Shown in pieces: positions 16,678 to 25,333 of a stretch of 42,618 nt of DNA. Source of the stretch: Phycisphaerales bacterium (lineage in GTDB: Bacteria > Planctomycetota > Phycisphaerae > Phycisphaerales > SM1A02); contig JAQWLT010000010.1 in the NCBI GenBank assembly GCA_029247205.1, positions 1-42,618 of the forward strand, read 5' to 3'. The notes beneath the pieces are model-generated. The model was not told where the DNA came from. It worked only from the letters and a program-made list of their open reading frames with translations, and did not search any database. The translations under genes were made by a program, and so were the position numbers. Positions within the stretch are counted from its first letter, which is position 1; every line of letters begins with the position of its first letter.

Positions 16678-17067
16678 TCAGTCCCAGCGGAACACGCCCT
16701 TCTTCCATGCATAGACGTAGGCGATGACGGACATCAAGAGGAAGAAGAGAATGCGGCCGAGGAAGAGGCCTGCATCGGGGCTTCCTGGTTCGAGTTGCGC
16801 GAAGTCAACTGCCCATGGGTAGAGGAAGATGATCTCGACATCGAAGACAAGGAACGTCATCGCCAGAATGTAGAAGCGGATATTGAATCGCCGGCGTGCA
16901 GTTCCGATTGGGTTCATGCCCGACTCGTACGTACTCATTTTCGCCTTGCCCTCACTGCGAGGGCCGAGAAGCTGCGAACCGATGATATTGACGATGCCGA
17001 AACCAACGGCCATCAATAGAAGGATGGCGATGGGCAGGTAGAGCGGGAGTTGGTCTGCGAGGAACAT
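16678..17067 (-). CDS. nuoA: NADH-quinone oxidoreductase subunit A
   Basis: A 129-residue inner-membrane subunit of respiratory complex I, with three transmembrane helices (about residues 8-32, 67-90 and 100-120). Family signatures are YESGMNPIGTARRRFNIRFYILAMTFLVFDVEIIFLYPWA, spread over residues about 47-86, including the conserved E-S-G and the FDVE quinone-site loop. The length fits (typically 118-147). In most bacteria nuoA begins a nuoABCD...N operon; here no nuoB follows, and the neighbours are a small membrane protein and, upstream, a non-coding stretch. The remaining nuo genes must lie elsewhere, or this copy is an isolated duplicate. Confidence 0.94.
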   Translation of the reverse strand: MFLADQLPLYLPIAILLLMAVGFGIVNIIGSQLLGPRSEGKAKMSTYESGMNPIGTARRRFNIRFYILAMTFLVFDVEIIFLYPWAVDFAQLEPGSPDAGLFLGRILFFLLMSVIAYVYAWKKGVFRWD

Positions 17068-17142
17068 GTGGGGAGTGTAATGCTTGAGATGGTCAGAAGG
17101 CGAGTCTCTCTAGGTGGACCTGCCTATTGCCTCGATGACAAA

Positions 17143-17175
17143 CCCCCGAGCCAGCGGTGGGAGCTGGCCCGGGGG
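17143..17175 (-). terminator. Intrinsic terminator of the dcd-nrdJ transcript
   Basis: Arms CCCCCGAGCCAGC (17143-17155) and GCTGGCCCGGGGG (17163-17175) pair over 12 positions with one A-C mismatch and a 7-base loop. On the minus strand the stem is followed by TTTGTC, as expected of a terminator for transcription coming from nrdJ. It also separates nrdJ from nuoA. Confidence 0.65.
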
Positions 17176-17318
17176 GGAGGGAAGAGAAAGGAAGTGCGGG
17201 TGTCGGTTCAACCAACGTCCGCCTTCCTGCGTGCCAAGGTGTAGTGCAACGTTTGACGGTTGCGAGTTTGTGAGGCAATGGCGGGCATCCTGCCCCGCGG
17301 ATCGTTCCCTCGACCGCT

Positions 17319-17348
17319 GGGCCAACCGACTTCCTGTCGTGTTGGCCC
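17319..17348 (-). other. Long RNA-like hairpin in the nrdJ 3' region
   Basis: GGGCCAAC (17319-17326) pairs with GTTGGCCC (17341-17348), and the inner CGAC pairs with GTCG across a 5-base loop with one bulged T. Twelve base pairs in all. It has no U-run on either strand, so it looks like an RNA structure element rather than a terminator. Confidence 0.5.
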
Positions 17349-17443
17349 TGGTGAGCTCGGGCGCTTCTTGCTCCCTATCCCCACATCGTGGCATCCCACC
17401 TCCCTTGGCAAGGGGTGGGGTGCGAAGAGCTCCTTGTATTGGG

Positions 17444-20400
17444 TCAGCTGCAACCCATCGAGTTGCCGCAGTTCATGCACTTGTAGCACGTTCCATTACG
17501 AACGGTGATCGCGCCGCATCCATCACACGGCGGTGCATCGCCCATGAGCGATGCTGTTGATTGATTCAATCCCGACGTAGCTGCGGCCGTGCCGTCCTCT
17601 TGTGTTGTTGTCGCAGAGCCCACGGGCATCATCTCCGGGGCGGCGTGGCGTTGGTCCATTTCGATGGTCGAGGAAGCGGCTATCCGTCCCGGGGTAGTTC
17701 CCGAGGCGATCCGCGTTGACTCGATCTGTTCGGGCGACGTCCTGTCGTCCTTGCATAAAGCGTCCTCCTTGCTTGAAGAGTCCCTTGCTGATGTGTCTGT
17801 AGATGTTGTGGCAGATGGTGTAGGGCGGGCAGGTGCATTGGCATCACGGTAGCCCTCAATAAACTCCATGCCCATCCAGCGGAAGATGTAGTCGACCAGG
17901 CTTTTTGCGAACGGGATGTCCGCATTGGTGGTCATGCCCTGTGGTTCGAATCTCTGATGGGCGAATTTCTTGACAAGGCTGGTGATTGGTACGCCATACT
18001 GCAGCGCTACACTGATGGCCGTGCCAAGGCTGTCCATCAGGCCTCCAATCGTGGAGCCTTCCTTGGACATTGTGATGAACAACTCGCCGGGCGTCCCATC
18101 CTCATACATCCCCACTGTGAGATAGCCCTCGTGACCTGCCACATTGAAGTGGTGGGTGATGCTTCTGCGGGTGTCGTTGAGCCTACGACGCATTGGCCGC
18201 TCAATGATTCGCTCAACAACCCGTTCCACGTAGTCAATGCGTCCGACTGTTGCGGCTGCTTCTGCTGCAATCGCAACCTCGGTCGCAACTTCTTCACGGG
18301 CAAGTCCAACTTCCACCACATCTTCGTCATCATCGAGGGTTTCGGCGTCGAGCGAAGTGTTGAGAGGTTGGCTGAGTTTGCATCCATCGCGGTACAAGGC
18401 GTTGGCTTTCAGGCCAGACTGCCAGCTGAGTCGATAGCAGCCGTCGATATCCTCTTCGGTTGCTTCGTTCGGGAGGTTGATGGTCTTGGATATTGCGCCT
18501 GAGATGAATGGCTGTGCCGCGGCCATCATGAGGATGTGACCCTCGGAGCGAATAAATCGCTTGCCATTGGGGCCGCAGCGATTGGCGCAGTCAAAGACCG
18601 GAAGGTGCTCGTCCTTCAAGTGGGGGGCATTCTCAATTGTCTGCGTGCCACAAATCAGGCGATTGAGTGTTACGAGTTGGGGCTTGGTCAGCCCAAGTGC
18701 TGCAAGTCCTTCAAAGTCACCGCGAGAACGAAGAGTTTCAACATCGCCTGAGGCAAATCGCTCGAGTACATGCTCGGGCATATTCCAAGCCGTGAATGCG
18801 AACTGAAGTTCGAACACGGTGGGCAACTGTGACATGACGGCTGCGAGATCGTCGGCGGTGTAGCCCTGTTCTACGAGATAGTCACGGAACGTGTCGGCGT
18901 CAGTTGAAATGTCGCCTTCGTCATTGGGCATTGGCACATCAAGGTCGAGCGTGCCCATGACCCATCGAAGGATCGCTCCTGCCTCGTCTTCGGTGTAGCC
19001 AAGCGAGAGGAGTGCGGGTCGAAGAGATTGATTGGCAATCTTGAAGTATCCGCCGCCTGCAAGTTTCTTGAACTTTGTCAGGGCGAAGTCGGGCTCGACG
19101 CCGGTGGTGTCGCAATCCATCAACAGGCCGATCGTACCCGTTGGCGCGATGACCGTGACCTGGGCATTTCGGAACCCGTACTTCGTACCATCGCGTAGGG
19201 CTCGCCGCCATGCCAGTTCGGCTCTATCCAAGAGTTCACCCGCATTGGCAATGTTGATATTGCCGCTTCGAGCACAGTTGTGGTCAATTGACATGGGGCG
19301 GATGTCAAGGTCTTCCCACTCATCCGACGCACGTGATTCACCGTCCGCCGCTCGCTTGTGATTGCGAATGACGCGAAGCATTGCATCGCGATTTTCATCA
19401 AAGCCGGCGAAGGCGCCGAGTTCACTGGCCATTGTGGCGCTCATGGAGTAGGAGCGGCCGGTAAGGATCGATGTCAGGATGCCAGACACGCAGCGGCCTT
19501 CCTCAGAGTCGTAGGGAATGCCAGCCTGCATAAGCAGGGCACCAAGATTTGCGTAGCCAAGGCCCAGCGTTCGATATCGCCAACTTTGCTCAGCAATTGA
19601 GCGTGAGGGGAAGGCTGCCATCAAGACCGAGATCTCAAGGACGATTGTCCAGATGTCGATTGCGTGCTCATATCCATTGGCGTCAAACGTCTGCTTTTCT
19701 GTATCCCAGAATTTCAGCAGGTTGATCGATGCGAGGTTGCAGGCAGTGTCATCGAGGAACATGTACTCGCTACACGGGTTGGATGCATTGATTCGCCCAT
19801 TATTCGGGCATGTGTGCCATTCGTTGATCGTCCCATCGAATTGCAGGCCGGGGTCTGCGCACTGCCAAGCAGCACGGCAGATTTGGTCCCACAATTCGCG
19901 GGCCTTGAGTGTCTTGCACACCTTGCCGTCGGTCCGTTGAATCAGGTCCCAATCCGAGTCCTGTTCGACCGCATGCATGAAGTCATTGGAGAGCCGCACT
20001 GAGTTGTTTGAGTTCTGGCCAGAGACAGTTTGGTACGCCTCGCCGTTGAAGTCGTAGTCCAAAGTAAGGCCTAATTCGTTGGCCAGTTTGCCTTGTTCGG
20101 CAGACAGCGACTTCATGCCCTCGACCATCGCGGCGACCTTGAGTTCTTCGCGTGCCTTCCAATTGACAAAGGATTCGATATCCGGGTGATCCGCATCGAG
20201 GCAGACCATTTTCGCGGCGCGGCGGGTTGTGCCGCCAGACTTGATGGCGCCGGCGGCGCGATCGCCGATCTTGAGGAAACTCATCAGTCCGCTGCTCTTG
20301 CCGCCACCCGAGAGTGGTTCGTTCTCGCCGCGAAGGCCCGAGTAGTTGGTGCCTGTACCGGAGCCGAACTTGAACAATCTCGCTTCGCGGGTCCAGAGGT

Positions 20401-20998
20401 CCATGATGCCACCAGGCGATACGAGATCGTCGTCGACTGCTTGGATGAAGCAGGCATGTGGCTGTGGGTGTGAGTAGGCGTCGTCGGCCAGCATCTGCCG
20501 TCCACTTGCGGGGTCATTGACCCAGTGGCCTTGAGGTGGGCCACTAATACCGTAGGCCCAGTGAAGGCCAGTATTAAACCACTGTGGGCTATTCGGAGCT
20601 GCGGCCTGATTGAGCATCATCCAGCAGAGTTCGTCATAGAAGGCTTCTGCATCTTCTTCGGCTTCGAAGTAGTTGTGCTTCTCTCCCCAAGCCCGCCAGC
20701 AGCCAGCAAGGCGATGAATGACCTGCCGTGCTGAACGTTCCGGACCGAGTTCTGGTCGGCCTTGATTATCAAGTATTGGTTCGCCCTGATCGTCTACTTG
20801 CGGTACGCCTGCCTTGCGGAAGTACTTGCTCACCATAATGTCGGTGGCGAGTTGGCTCCAAGACTTGGGGATCCAAGCATCTTTCATTTCAAAGACGACG
20901 GAACCGTCTGCATTAGAAATGCAACTGTTTCTGCGTTCCCACTCGACGCAAGAAAAGACATCGGTTCCAGACTTCGTAAATCGTCGTTTTACTTTCAT
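17444..20998 (-). CDS. nrdJ: Adenosylcobalamin-dependent (class II) ribonucleotide reductase
   Basis: An 1184-residue enzyme that reduces ribonucleotides to deoxyribonucleotides through a B12 radical, in the cytoplasm and independent of oxygen. The catalytic motif N407-P-C409-S-E411 matches the thiyl Cys with its Asn and Glu partners, and C183 and C420 form the redox pair; the 11-residue spacing from 409 to 420 equals that in Thermotoga NrdJ. RLFKFGSGTGTNYS (about 207-220) and APTGTIGLLMDCDTTGVEPDF mark the active site. The C-terminus has a low-complexity Ser/Thr-rich linker (about 1055-1150) and a Cys-rich CDGCG...CYKCMNCGNSMGC tail that passes electrons. GGAG lies ahead of the ATG. It follows dcd by 91 bases. 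No cobalamin riboswitch or NrdR box is visible upstream. Confidence 0.97.
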   Translation of the reverse strand: MKVKRRFTKSGTDVFSCVEWERRNSCISNADGSVVFEMKDAWIPKSWSQLATDIMVSKYFRKAGVPQVDDQGEPILDNQGRPELGPERSARQVIHRLAGCWRAWGEKHNYFEAEEDAEAFYDELCWMMLNQAAAPNSPQWFNTGLHWAYGISGPPQGHWVNDPASGRQMLADDAYSHPQPHACFIQAVDDDLVSPGGIMDLWTREARLFKFGSGTGTNYSGLRGENEPLSGGGKSSGLMSFLKIGDRAAGAIKSGGTTRRAAKMVCLDADHPDIESFVNWKAREELKVAAMVEGMKSLSAEQGKLANELGLTLDYDFNGEAYQTVSGQNSNNSVRLSNDFMHAVEQDSDWDLIQRTDGKVCKTLKARELWDQICRAAWQCADPGLQFDGTINEWHTCPNNGRINASNPCSEYMFLDDTACNLASINLLKFWDTEKQTFDANGYEHAIDIWTIVLEISVLMAAFPSRSIAEQSWRYRTLGLGYANLGALLMQAGIPYDSEEGRCVSGILTSILTGRSYSMSATMASELGAFAGFDENRDAMLRVIRNHKRAADGESRASDEWEDLDIRPMSIDHNCARSGNINIANAGELLDRAELAWRRALRDGTKYGFRNAQVTVIAPTGTIGLLMDCDTTGVEPDFALTKFKKLAGGGYFKIANQSLRPALLSLGYTEDEAGAILRWVMGTLDLDVPMPNDEGDISTDADTFRDYLVEQGYTADDLAAVMSQLPTVFELQFAFTAWNMPEHVLERFASGDVETLRSRGDFEGLAALGLTKPQLVTLNRLICGTQTIENAPHLKDEHLPVFDCANRCGPNGKRFIRSEGHILMMAAAQPFISGAISKTINLPNEATEEDIDGCYRLSWQSGLKANALYRDGCKLSQPLNTSLDAETLDDDEDVVEVGLAREEVATEVAIAAEAAATVGRIDYVERVVERIIERPMRRRLNDTRRSITHHFNVAGHEGYLTVGMYEDGTPGELFITMSKEGSTIGGLMDSLGTAISVALQYGVPITSLVKKFAHQRFEPQGMTTNADIPFAKSLVDYIFRWMGMEFIEGYRDANAPARPTPSATTSTDTSARDSSSKEDALCKDDRTSPEQIESTRIASGTTPGRIAASSTIEMDQRHAAPEMMPVGSATTTQEDGTAAATSGLNQSTASLMGDAPPCDGCGAITVRNGTCYKCMNCGNSMGCS

Positions 20999-21089
20999 CG
21001 CAACTCCATCGGGCTTCCATGCCCGTCTTCCCTAGAACAACACTGAGATCCCGCGGCGACACTCGTCAAGCGGGCACATAGAACTCAAC

Positions 21090-21662
21090 TCACTGTTGGA
21101 CCAGCGGAAGCGTGAGCCCCGTCTGGTCCTGATACTTGCCACGCTTGTCTGCGTAACTCACATTGCACTCTTGTTGGGCTTCCAAAAACACCATCTGGGC
21201 GATGCCTTCATTGGCATACACCTTGGCAGGTAGGGGCGTGGTGTTACTGATTTCAAGCGTGACGCGGCCTCGCCATTCGGGCTCTAGCGGGGTGACATTG
21301 ACGATCAGTCCGCACCTGGCATAGGTACTCTTGCCAACGCAAATCGCTAACACGTTGCGGGGGATTTCAATCCATTCGACAGTTTCAGCGAGCGCGAAAC
21401 TATTCGGTGGAATCAAAATGTGGTCACGGCCCGTTTGGTTCGTGTCGACCGTGACAAAGAGATCATCGGTAAAACACTTTGGGTCGACGACTGCGGTGCC
21501 GCCGCTGGTTGTATTTGTGAAGATCTTGAAACGGGTACCAACGCGGACGTCGTACCCATAACTCGACACGCCATACGACACTGTGTCTTGCCGAGACTCG
21601 TTGGCCGAGAATGGCTCGATGCCGATGACTTCTTGGATCTGTTGGTCGCACAACACGGTCAT
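21090..21662 (-). CDS. dcd: dCTP deaminase
   Basis: A 190-residue trimeric enzyme of the dUTPase fold that deaminates dCTP to dUTP, feeding dTMP synthesis. Family signatures: [55 protein letters not shown] and [28 protein letters not shown], with the catalytic Glu in TLEISN. The ATG chosen matches the family length; an open frame extends 23 codons upstream but reads as an unlikely Arg-rich tail. It sits 91 bases upstream of nrdJ on the same strand, so both deoxynucleotide-supply genes are probably co-transcribed. Confidence 0.95.
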   Translation of the reverse strand: MTVLCDQQIQEVIGIEPFSANESRQDTVSYGVSSYGYDVRVGTRFKIFTNTTSGGTAVVDPKCFTDDLFVTVDTNQTGRDHILIPPNSFALAETVEWIEIPRNVLAICVGKSTYARCGLIVNVTPLEPEWRGRVTLEISNTTPLPAKVYANEGIAQMVFLEAQQECNVSYADKRGKYQDQTGLTLPLVQQ

Positions 21663-22084
21663 GTAAGTGCCTCGCTTCGCAATACGCGGTCGGCCACGGC
21701 CGCTCGCATAAGCCACCCTCATGGCAGCCATCCCACTCTCCTGCGATTGAGCCCTCCACCAGGCTCATACTCGCCTCACACGCAATTCGCCGAACGGCTT
21801 ACAAATCAGTGCCGACGGCGTGCCAAGGCCCCATAGCGGGGATTTGGCGTCCTCTGCTAGGGGCCTATCGTACTACTACATGTTGGGGCATCAAGATCCA
21901 CACATACCCAATCTTGTGAATTGACTTATCAAATCACCCAAATTACGCCTGCATCAAGCTTTATGGGCGGGTACTTTCTGCCTGTGGCGGTGGATGAGTT
22001 GTCGATATCCCTCTTTTTGACCTCTGGGGCATCGATTTGGCCTTTATGTGGGGCTTATCCGTTGCCCTCGGTAGCATCCCTGAG
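21663..22084. other. Gene-free divergent control region between dcd and the UvrD-type helicase
   Basis: These 422 bases must hold promoters for dcd-nrdJ (minus) and the helicase (plus). No coding frame is convincing. An inverted repeat cluster at 21822-21866 can fold in two exclusive ways: GCCAA..CCCC with GGGG..TTGGC (21822-21848), or AGGCCCC-x-TAG with CTAGGGGCCT (21826-21866). An AT-rich patch follows at about 21910-21955. I find no clear -35/-10 pair that I would defend. Confidence 0.4.
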
Positions 22085-24286
22085 ATGGACACCGATTCGG
22101 CCTTATTGAAGGGACTCACGCAGGCACAGCGGGATGCTGTAACGCGTAAGGATGGGGCCCTGTTGGTACTTGCTGGTCCTGGCTCGGGTAAGACCACGGT
22201 GGTCACACGACGTATCGCATTGCTGCTTGAGCAGGGCGTGCCGCCTTGGTCCATTCTTGCGTTGACGTTTACCAACAAGGCCGCCGGTGAAATGCGCAGT
22301 CGAGTGCAAACGATTGTCGGCACGCATGAAGCGCGCGGCTTGACCATTGCAACGTTTCATGCATTTGCAGCGCGACAACTACGCGCGATGGGTGATCGGA
22401 TCGGTGCGCCGCCTGATTTCACCATATTCGATGCTGCAGATCAGAAGTCCGCAGCAAAGCAGGCAGTTGTTGACGCAGGCATGGATGCATCGAATTGGCC
22501 ACCAGCATCGGTACTCGCCGCGATCGGTCGCGCTAAGCAAGCACTACGCAGTCCGCGTGAAATCGAAACTGAAGCGGGTGACTTTTATACCAAGTCGATG
22601 GCTCGCATTTACACGGCGTATCAGCGAATACTTGAGCGATCGCATGCAGTTGACTTTGACGATTTACTTCGTTTGCTTGCGGTTGCACTTCGAGATGATT
22701 CCGATCTTCGCGATCATCTTGGCGGTCGGTATCGGTATCTCATGGTTGATGAGTACCAAGACACCAACCATGCGCAATTCATCATTGCTACCGCCATTGC
22801 ACAGGCTCATGGAAACATCTGTGTTGTAGGCGATCCAGACCAGTCGATCTATGCATGGCGGGGGGCTGATATTGGAAATATCCTCGACTTCGAGTCGCAA
22901 TATGTGGGAGCGGTGGCCATTTCTCTAGGCCGCAACTTTCGTAGCACGGCTCGTATTGTCGAAGCATCGGCTGGTCTGATATCGCAAAATGAGAGCCATC
23001 GCGCTCGGGATCTCCACACCGAACTCGGCGATGGTGAGCAGCCGGTACTCATTGCCACGTTTGATGAGCATGCCGAGGCCAAAGAAGTAGCTGACCGGTT
23101 TCGTCGATTGCATGACGAGGATGGTATTCCGTGGAATGAGATGGCTATCTTGTATCGGCTCAATGCGCTCAGTCGCGTGCTTGAAGAAGCATTTCGGGTT
23201 GCTGAGATACCGCACGTTGTTGCTCGGGGCACCGCGTTTTATCAACGTAAAGAAATCAAGGATGCATTGGCTTATCTTCGTGCAATTCGTAATGAGTCCG
23301 ATGACATTTCCATTCGACGCATCGTCAACGTGCCCGCGAGGGGCATCGGTAGTACCACGCTCGATCGGATTGATCGCTTTGCTGCTCGACATGATTTGAC
23401 TCTCTCCGATGCGATGCGTCGCTGCGGCGAGATTGAATCACTCGCCAAACGATCGGTTACGGCCGTTGCAAGGTTTATCAACATGCTTGATGGGTGGCGA
23501 TCCACGCTTGCGGGATCTTTAATCGAGATATCTCTGGCCGAATTGGTAGCGCGTGTGCTCGATGAGTCTGGCCTTGAGGCCATGTTGCGGGCACGCTCGG
23601 GCGAAGAAGAAGTTGACCGTATCGCGAACCTTGAAGAGCTCATCAGCGCCGCTTCAGATCGTGACAATATGACCGACGATGACACAGAAGGCATGGCTGC
23701 GGGCACGCTCGCAGAACGACTCGCCGCGTGGCTTGAGTCGATCACGCTTGTCGCTGATGCAGACATGGTGGACCCAGAGCAAGGGGCCGTCACTCTCATG
23801 ACGTTGCATGCCGCCAAAGGTCTTGAATTCGATGCCGTTGCCATCATTGGCTGCGAGCAGGGGATTCTTCCTCACGCCCGCGCATCTGATGATATGGCCC
23901 AACTCGAAGAAGAACGTCGACTGTGTTACGTTGGCATGACTCGCGCTCGACTGCACCTCTATCTCTGTCGCGCAATTTCGCGAACTCAGCGAGGCATACA
24001 AGAGCGTCAGGCCGAGAGTCTTTTCTTTGGTGAGTTACCGCCAGATTCGGTTCGACGAGTTGAGCCTGATGATCCGTGGGGTATGCCCGCGACGGCCAGT
24101 ATTGATGTCCATCCTGGTCAGCCTGTGCGACATCCACGTTTTGGGCTTGGCCGCGTACTTCGTCTTGGTCGCCGCCCGCAAGGTGCTACGGTCACTGTGG
24201 ATTTTGTTGAATTCGGTCCACGAACATTACCCGCTGCGCATGCTTCACTCGAGCCCACTGATGGTGGCGGCAGTGTGGACTTCTAG
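22085..24286 (+). CDS. uvrD: UvrD/PcrA-type ATP-dependent 3'-5' DNA helicase
   Basis: A 733-residue superfamily 1A helicase that unwinds DNA in nucleotide excision repair, mismatch repair or replication restart. Motifs in order: Q-motif LTQAQRDAV (about 11-19), Walker A GPGSGKTT (31-38), FTNKAAGEM, Walker B VDEYQDTN, motif III GDPDQSIYAWRGA, LGRNFRS, motif V TLHAAKGLEFDAV and motif VI VGMTRARLHLYL. The C-terminal 60 residues (VHPGQPVRHPRFGLGRVL...) form the Tudor-like domain by which PcrA/UvrD contacts RNA polymerase. The start has only a weak ribosome site; upstream in-frame alternatives add non-conserved residues. queG starts 3 bases after the stop. Confidence 0.95.
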   Translation: MDTDSALLKGLTQAQRDAVTRKDGALLVLAGPGSGKTTVVTRRIALLLEQGVPPWSILALTFTNKAAGEMRSRVQTIVGTHEARGLTIATFHAFAARQLRAMGDRIGAPPDFTIFDAADQKSAAKQAVVDAGMDASNWPPASVLAAIGRAKQALRSPREIETEAGDFYTKSMARIYTAYQRILERSHAVDFDDLLRLLAVALRDDSDLRDHLGGRYRYLMVDEYQDTNHAQFIIATAIAQAHGNICVVGDPDQSIYAWRGADIGNILDFESQYVGAVAISLGRNFRSTARIVEASAGLISQNESHRARDLHTELGDGEQPVLIATFDEHAEAKEVADRFRRLHDEDGIPWNEMAILYRLNALSRVLEEAFRVAEIPHVVARGTAFYQRKEIKDALAYLRAIRNESDDISIRRIVNVPARGIGSTTLDRIDRFAARHDLTLSDAMRRCGEIESLAKRSVTAVARFINMLDGWRSTLAGSLIEISLAELVARVLDESGLEAMLRARSGEEEVDRIANLEELISAASDRDNMTDDDTEGMAAGTLAERLAAWLESITLVADADMVDPEQGAVTLMTLHAAKGLEFDAVAIIGCEQGILPHARASDDMAQLEEERRLCYVGMTRARLHLYLCRAISRTQRGIQERQAESLFFGELPPDSVRRVEPDDPWGMPATASIDVHPGQPVRHPRFGLGRVLRLGRRPQGATVTVDFVEFGPRTLPAAHASLEPTDGGGSVDF

Positions 24287-24289
24287 CGG

Positions 24290-25150
24290 ATGCTCGACTC
24301 GGCAGTTTTTTTGAAATCTTGCCTAGACGCTGGCTTCGCGCTTGCTGGGGTCACAGCTGCGACACCGTCGCCTCATGTGGGATCTCTTGAGACATGGCTG
24401 AACACTGGTATGCACGGGTCGATGGAGTGGATGGCTCGCCATGCATCTTTGCGAGCTGATCCGGCCACGTTGCTGCCAGGCGCGAAGTCCATGATTTGTG
24501 TCGCGGATCGATACCCCGCACCGTCGAGTGAGCTACCAGCACACCATGGGCAAGTTGCGGCTTATGCCAAGGGTCGCGATTACCACCGCGAAATGAAGCA
24601 GCGATTGCATCGATTATGTGATCAATGGACTCAAGCCTGGCCTGAGGCTTCTTTTCGAGCCTGCGTTGATACTGCTCCAATTCTTGAACGTTCCTATGCC
24701 GAGGCTGCAGGCATTGGCCGCGTTGGCAAGAACACAATGCTTATTGATCCGGGCATTGGCTCATGGATTCTTCTTGGGGAAGTGTTGACAACATTGGACA
24801 TTTCCAGCACTCCAGGCACATCCGAGGATCCATGCGGCACATGCACGCAGTGCATTGACGCGTGCCCGACGAGTGCAATTACGCCTTGGCAGGTTGATGC
24901 TCGTCGCTGCATTTCGTACTTGACCATTGAGCATCGCGGCGAGATCTCGGCTGAGTTGCATGAGATGATTGGATCTTGGCTTTTTGGTTGTGACGAGTGC
25001 CAGACCGTCTGTCCGCACAATGCGCCAACGACGCGAACAGGCGAGGCAGTTTGGAATGACGTATACACGCCGCGATTCACGACCTTCGACGTCTTGGGTG
25101 TGCTTGACTGGACGGCCGAGGATCGCACTGTGGCCATTGCCGGCACTTAG
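24290..25150 (+). CDS. queG: Epoxyqueuosine reductase QueG, main part, ended by an in-frame TAG
   Basis: QueG performs the last step of queuosine biosynthesis, reducing epoxyqueuosine at the wobble base of tRNA with cobalamin and two [4Fe-4S] clusters. This 286-residue part carries the B12-binding region (AAYAKGRDYHREMKQRL), the catalytic Asp127 in VDTAPILERSYAEAAG, VGKNTMLI, and both cluster motifs: C182-x2-C185-x2-C188-x3-C192 and C234-x2-C237-x3-C241. It stops at a TAG placed where the family continues into a HEAT-like C-terminal domain; that domain is intact in the same frame just downstream. TAG is used as a normal stop in neighbouring genes, so no code change is implied. The core may still work, or both parts may be made by reinitiation. 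Confidence 0.85.
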   Translation: MLDSAVFLKSCLDAGFALAGVTAATPSPHVGSLETWLNTGMHGSMEWMARHASLRADPATLLPGAKSMICVADRYPAPSSELPAHHGQVAAYAKGRDYHREMKQRLHRLCDQWTQAWPEASFRACVDTAPILERSYAEAAGIGRVGKNTMLIDPGIGSWILLGEVLTTLDISSTPGTSEDPCGTCTQCIDACPTSAITPWQVDARRCISYLTIEHRGEISAELHEMIGSWLFGCDECQTVCPHNAPTTRTGEAVWNDVYTPRFTTFDVLGVLDWTAEDRTVAIAGT

Positions 25151-25333
25151 ATGACACGAGCAAAGCTTGACATGATTCGACGCAATGCATGCATTGTGGC
25201 ATCGAACATACTTCAGCAGAGCGAACACACGCCATTGCGTGAACGTTTGCTTGCAATCAGTCAAGATCCAGATGAGCCTGCCATTGTTCGTTCGGCAGCA
25301 ACTGCTGCTGTTTCAGACTGCTCAGGCAGCTGA
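25151..25333 (+). CDS. QueG C-terminal HEAT-like fragment, separated by TAG
   Basis: Sixty codons in the same frame as queG, beginning with ATG directly after the TAG stop (TAGATG). The residues MTRAKLDMIRRNACIVASN match the conserved QueG segment of the type LxRxKRxxxxRNAxIxxGN, and DPDEPAIVRSAATAAV matches its HEAT-like repeat. This is therefore the missing end of queG, not an independent gene. It may be produced by stop-start reinitiation, lost, or restored if the TAG is a base error. Its last 12 bases overlap the end of the convergent lipoprotein gene. Confidence 0.65.
   Translation: MTRAKLDMIRRNACIVASNILQQSEHTPLRERLLAISQDPDEPAIVRSAATAAVSDCSGS

Larger units (their letters stand above)
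17068..17443. other. Hairpin-rich gene-free gap between nuoA and nrdJ
   Basis: No convincing coding frame lies in these 376 bases. The stretch holds the likely terminator of the nrdJ transcript at 17143-17175 and a second long stem at 17319-17348, plus a looser pairing of CCACC/GGTGG type around 17391-17416, close to the nrdJ stop. Read on the minus strand it would be a structured 3' untranslated region of about 270 bases or a separate small RNA. I do not recognise RNase P RNA, tmRNA, SRP RNA or 6S RNA signatures. Confidence 0.5.

Noticed and set aside
17114-17560. A 148-codon plus-strand frame in the nuoA-nrdJ gap
   Set aside because: It runs into nrdJ antisense, has no ribosome site, and its Cys/Arg/Ser-rich composition is not that of a protein; the stretch is better explained by RNA hairpins.
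20999-21089. Cobalamin riboswitch or NrdR box ahead of the B12-dependent nrdJ
   Set aside because: The gap is only 91 bases and holds no B12-box or NrdR-like palindrome; only a 5-base-pair hairpin (21010-21025) next to the ribosome site.
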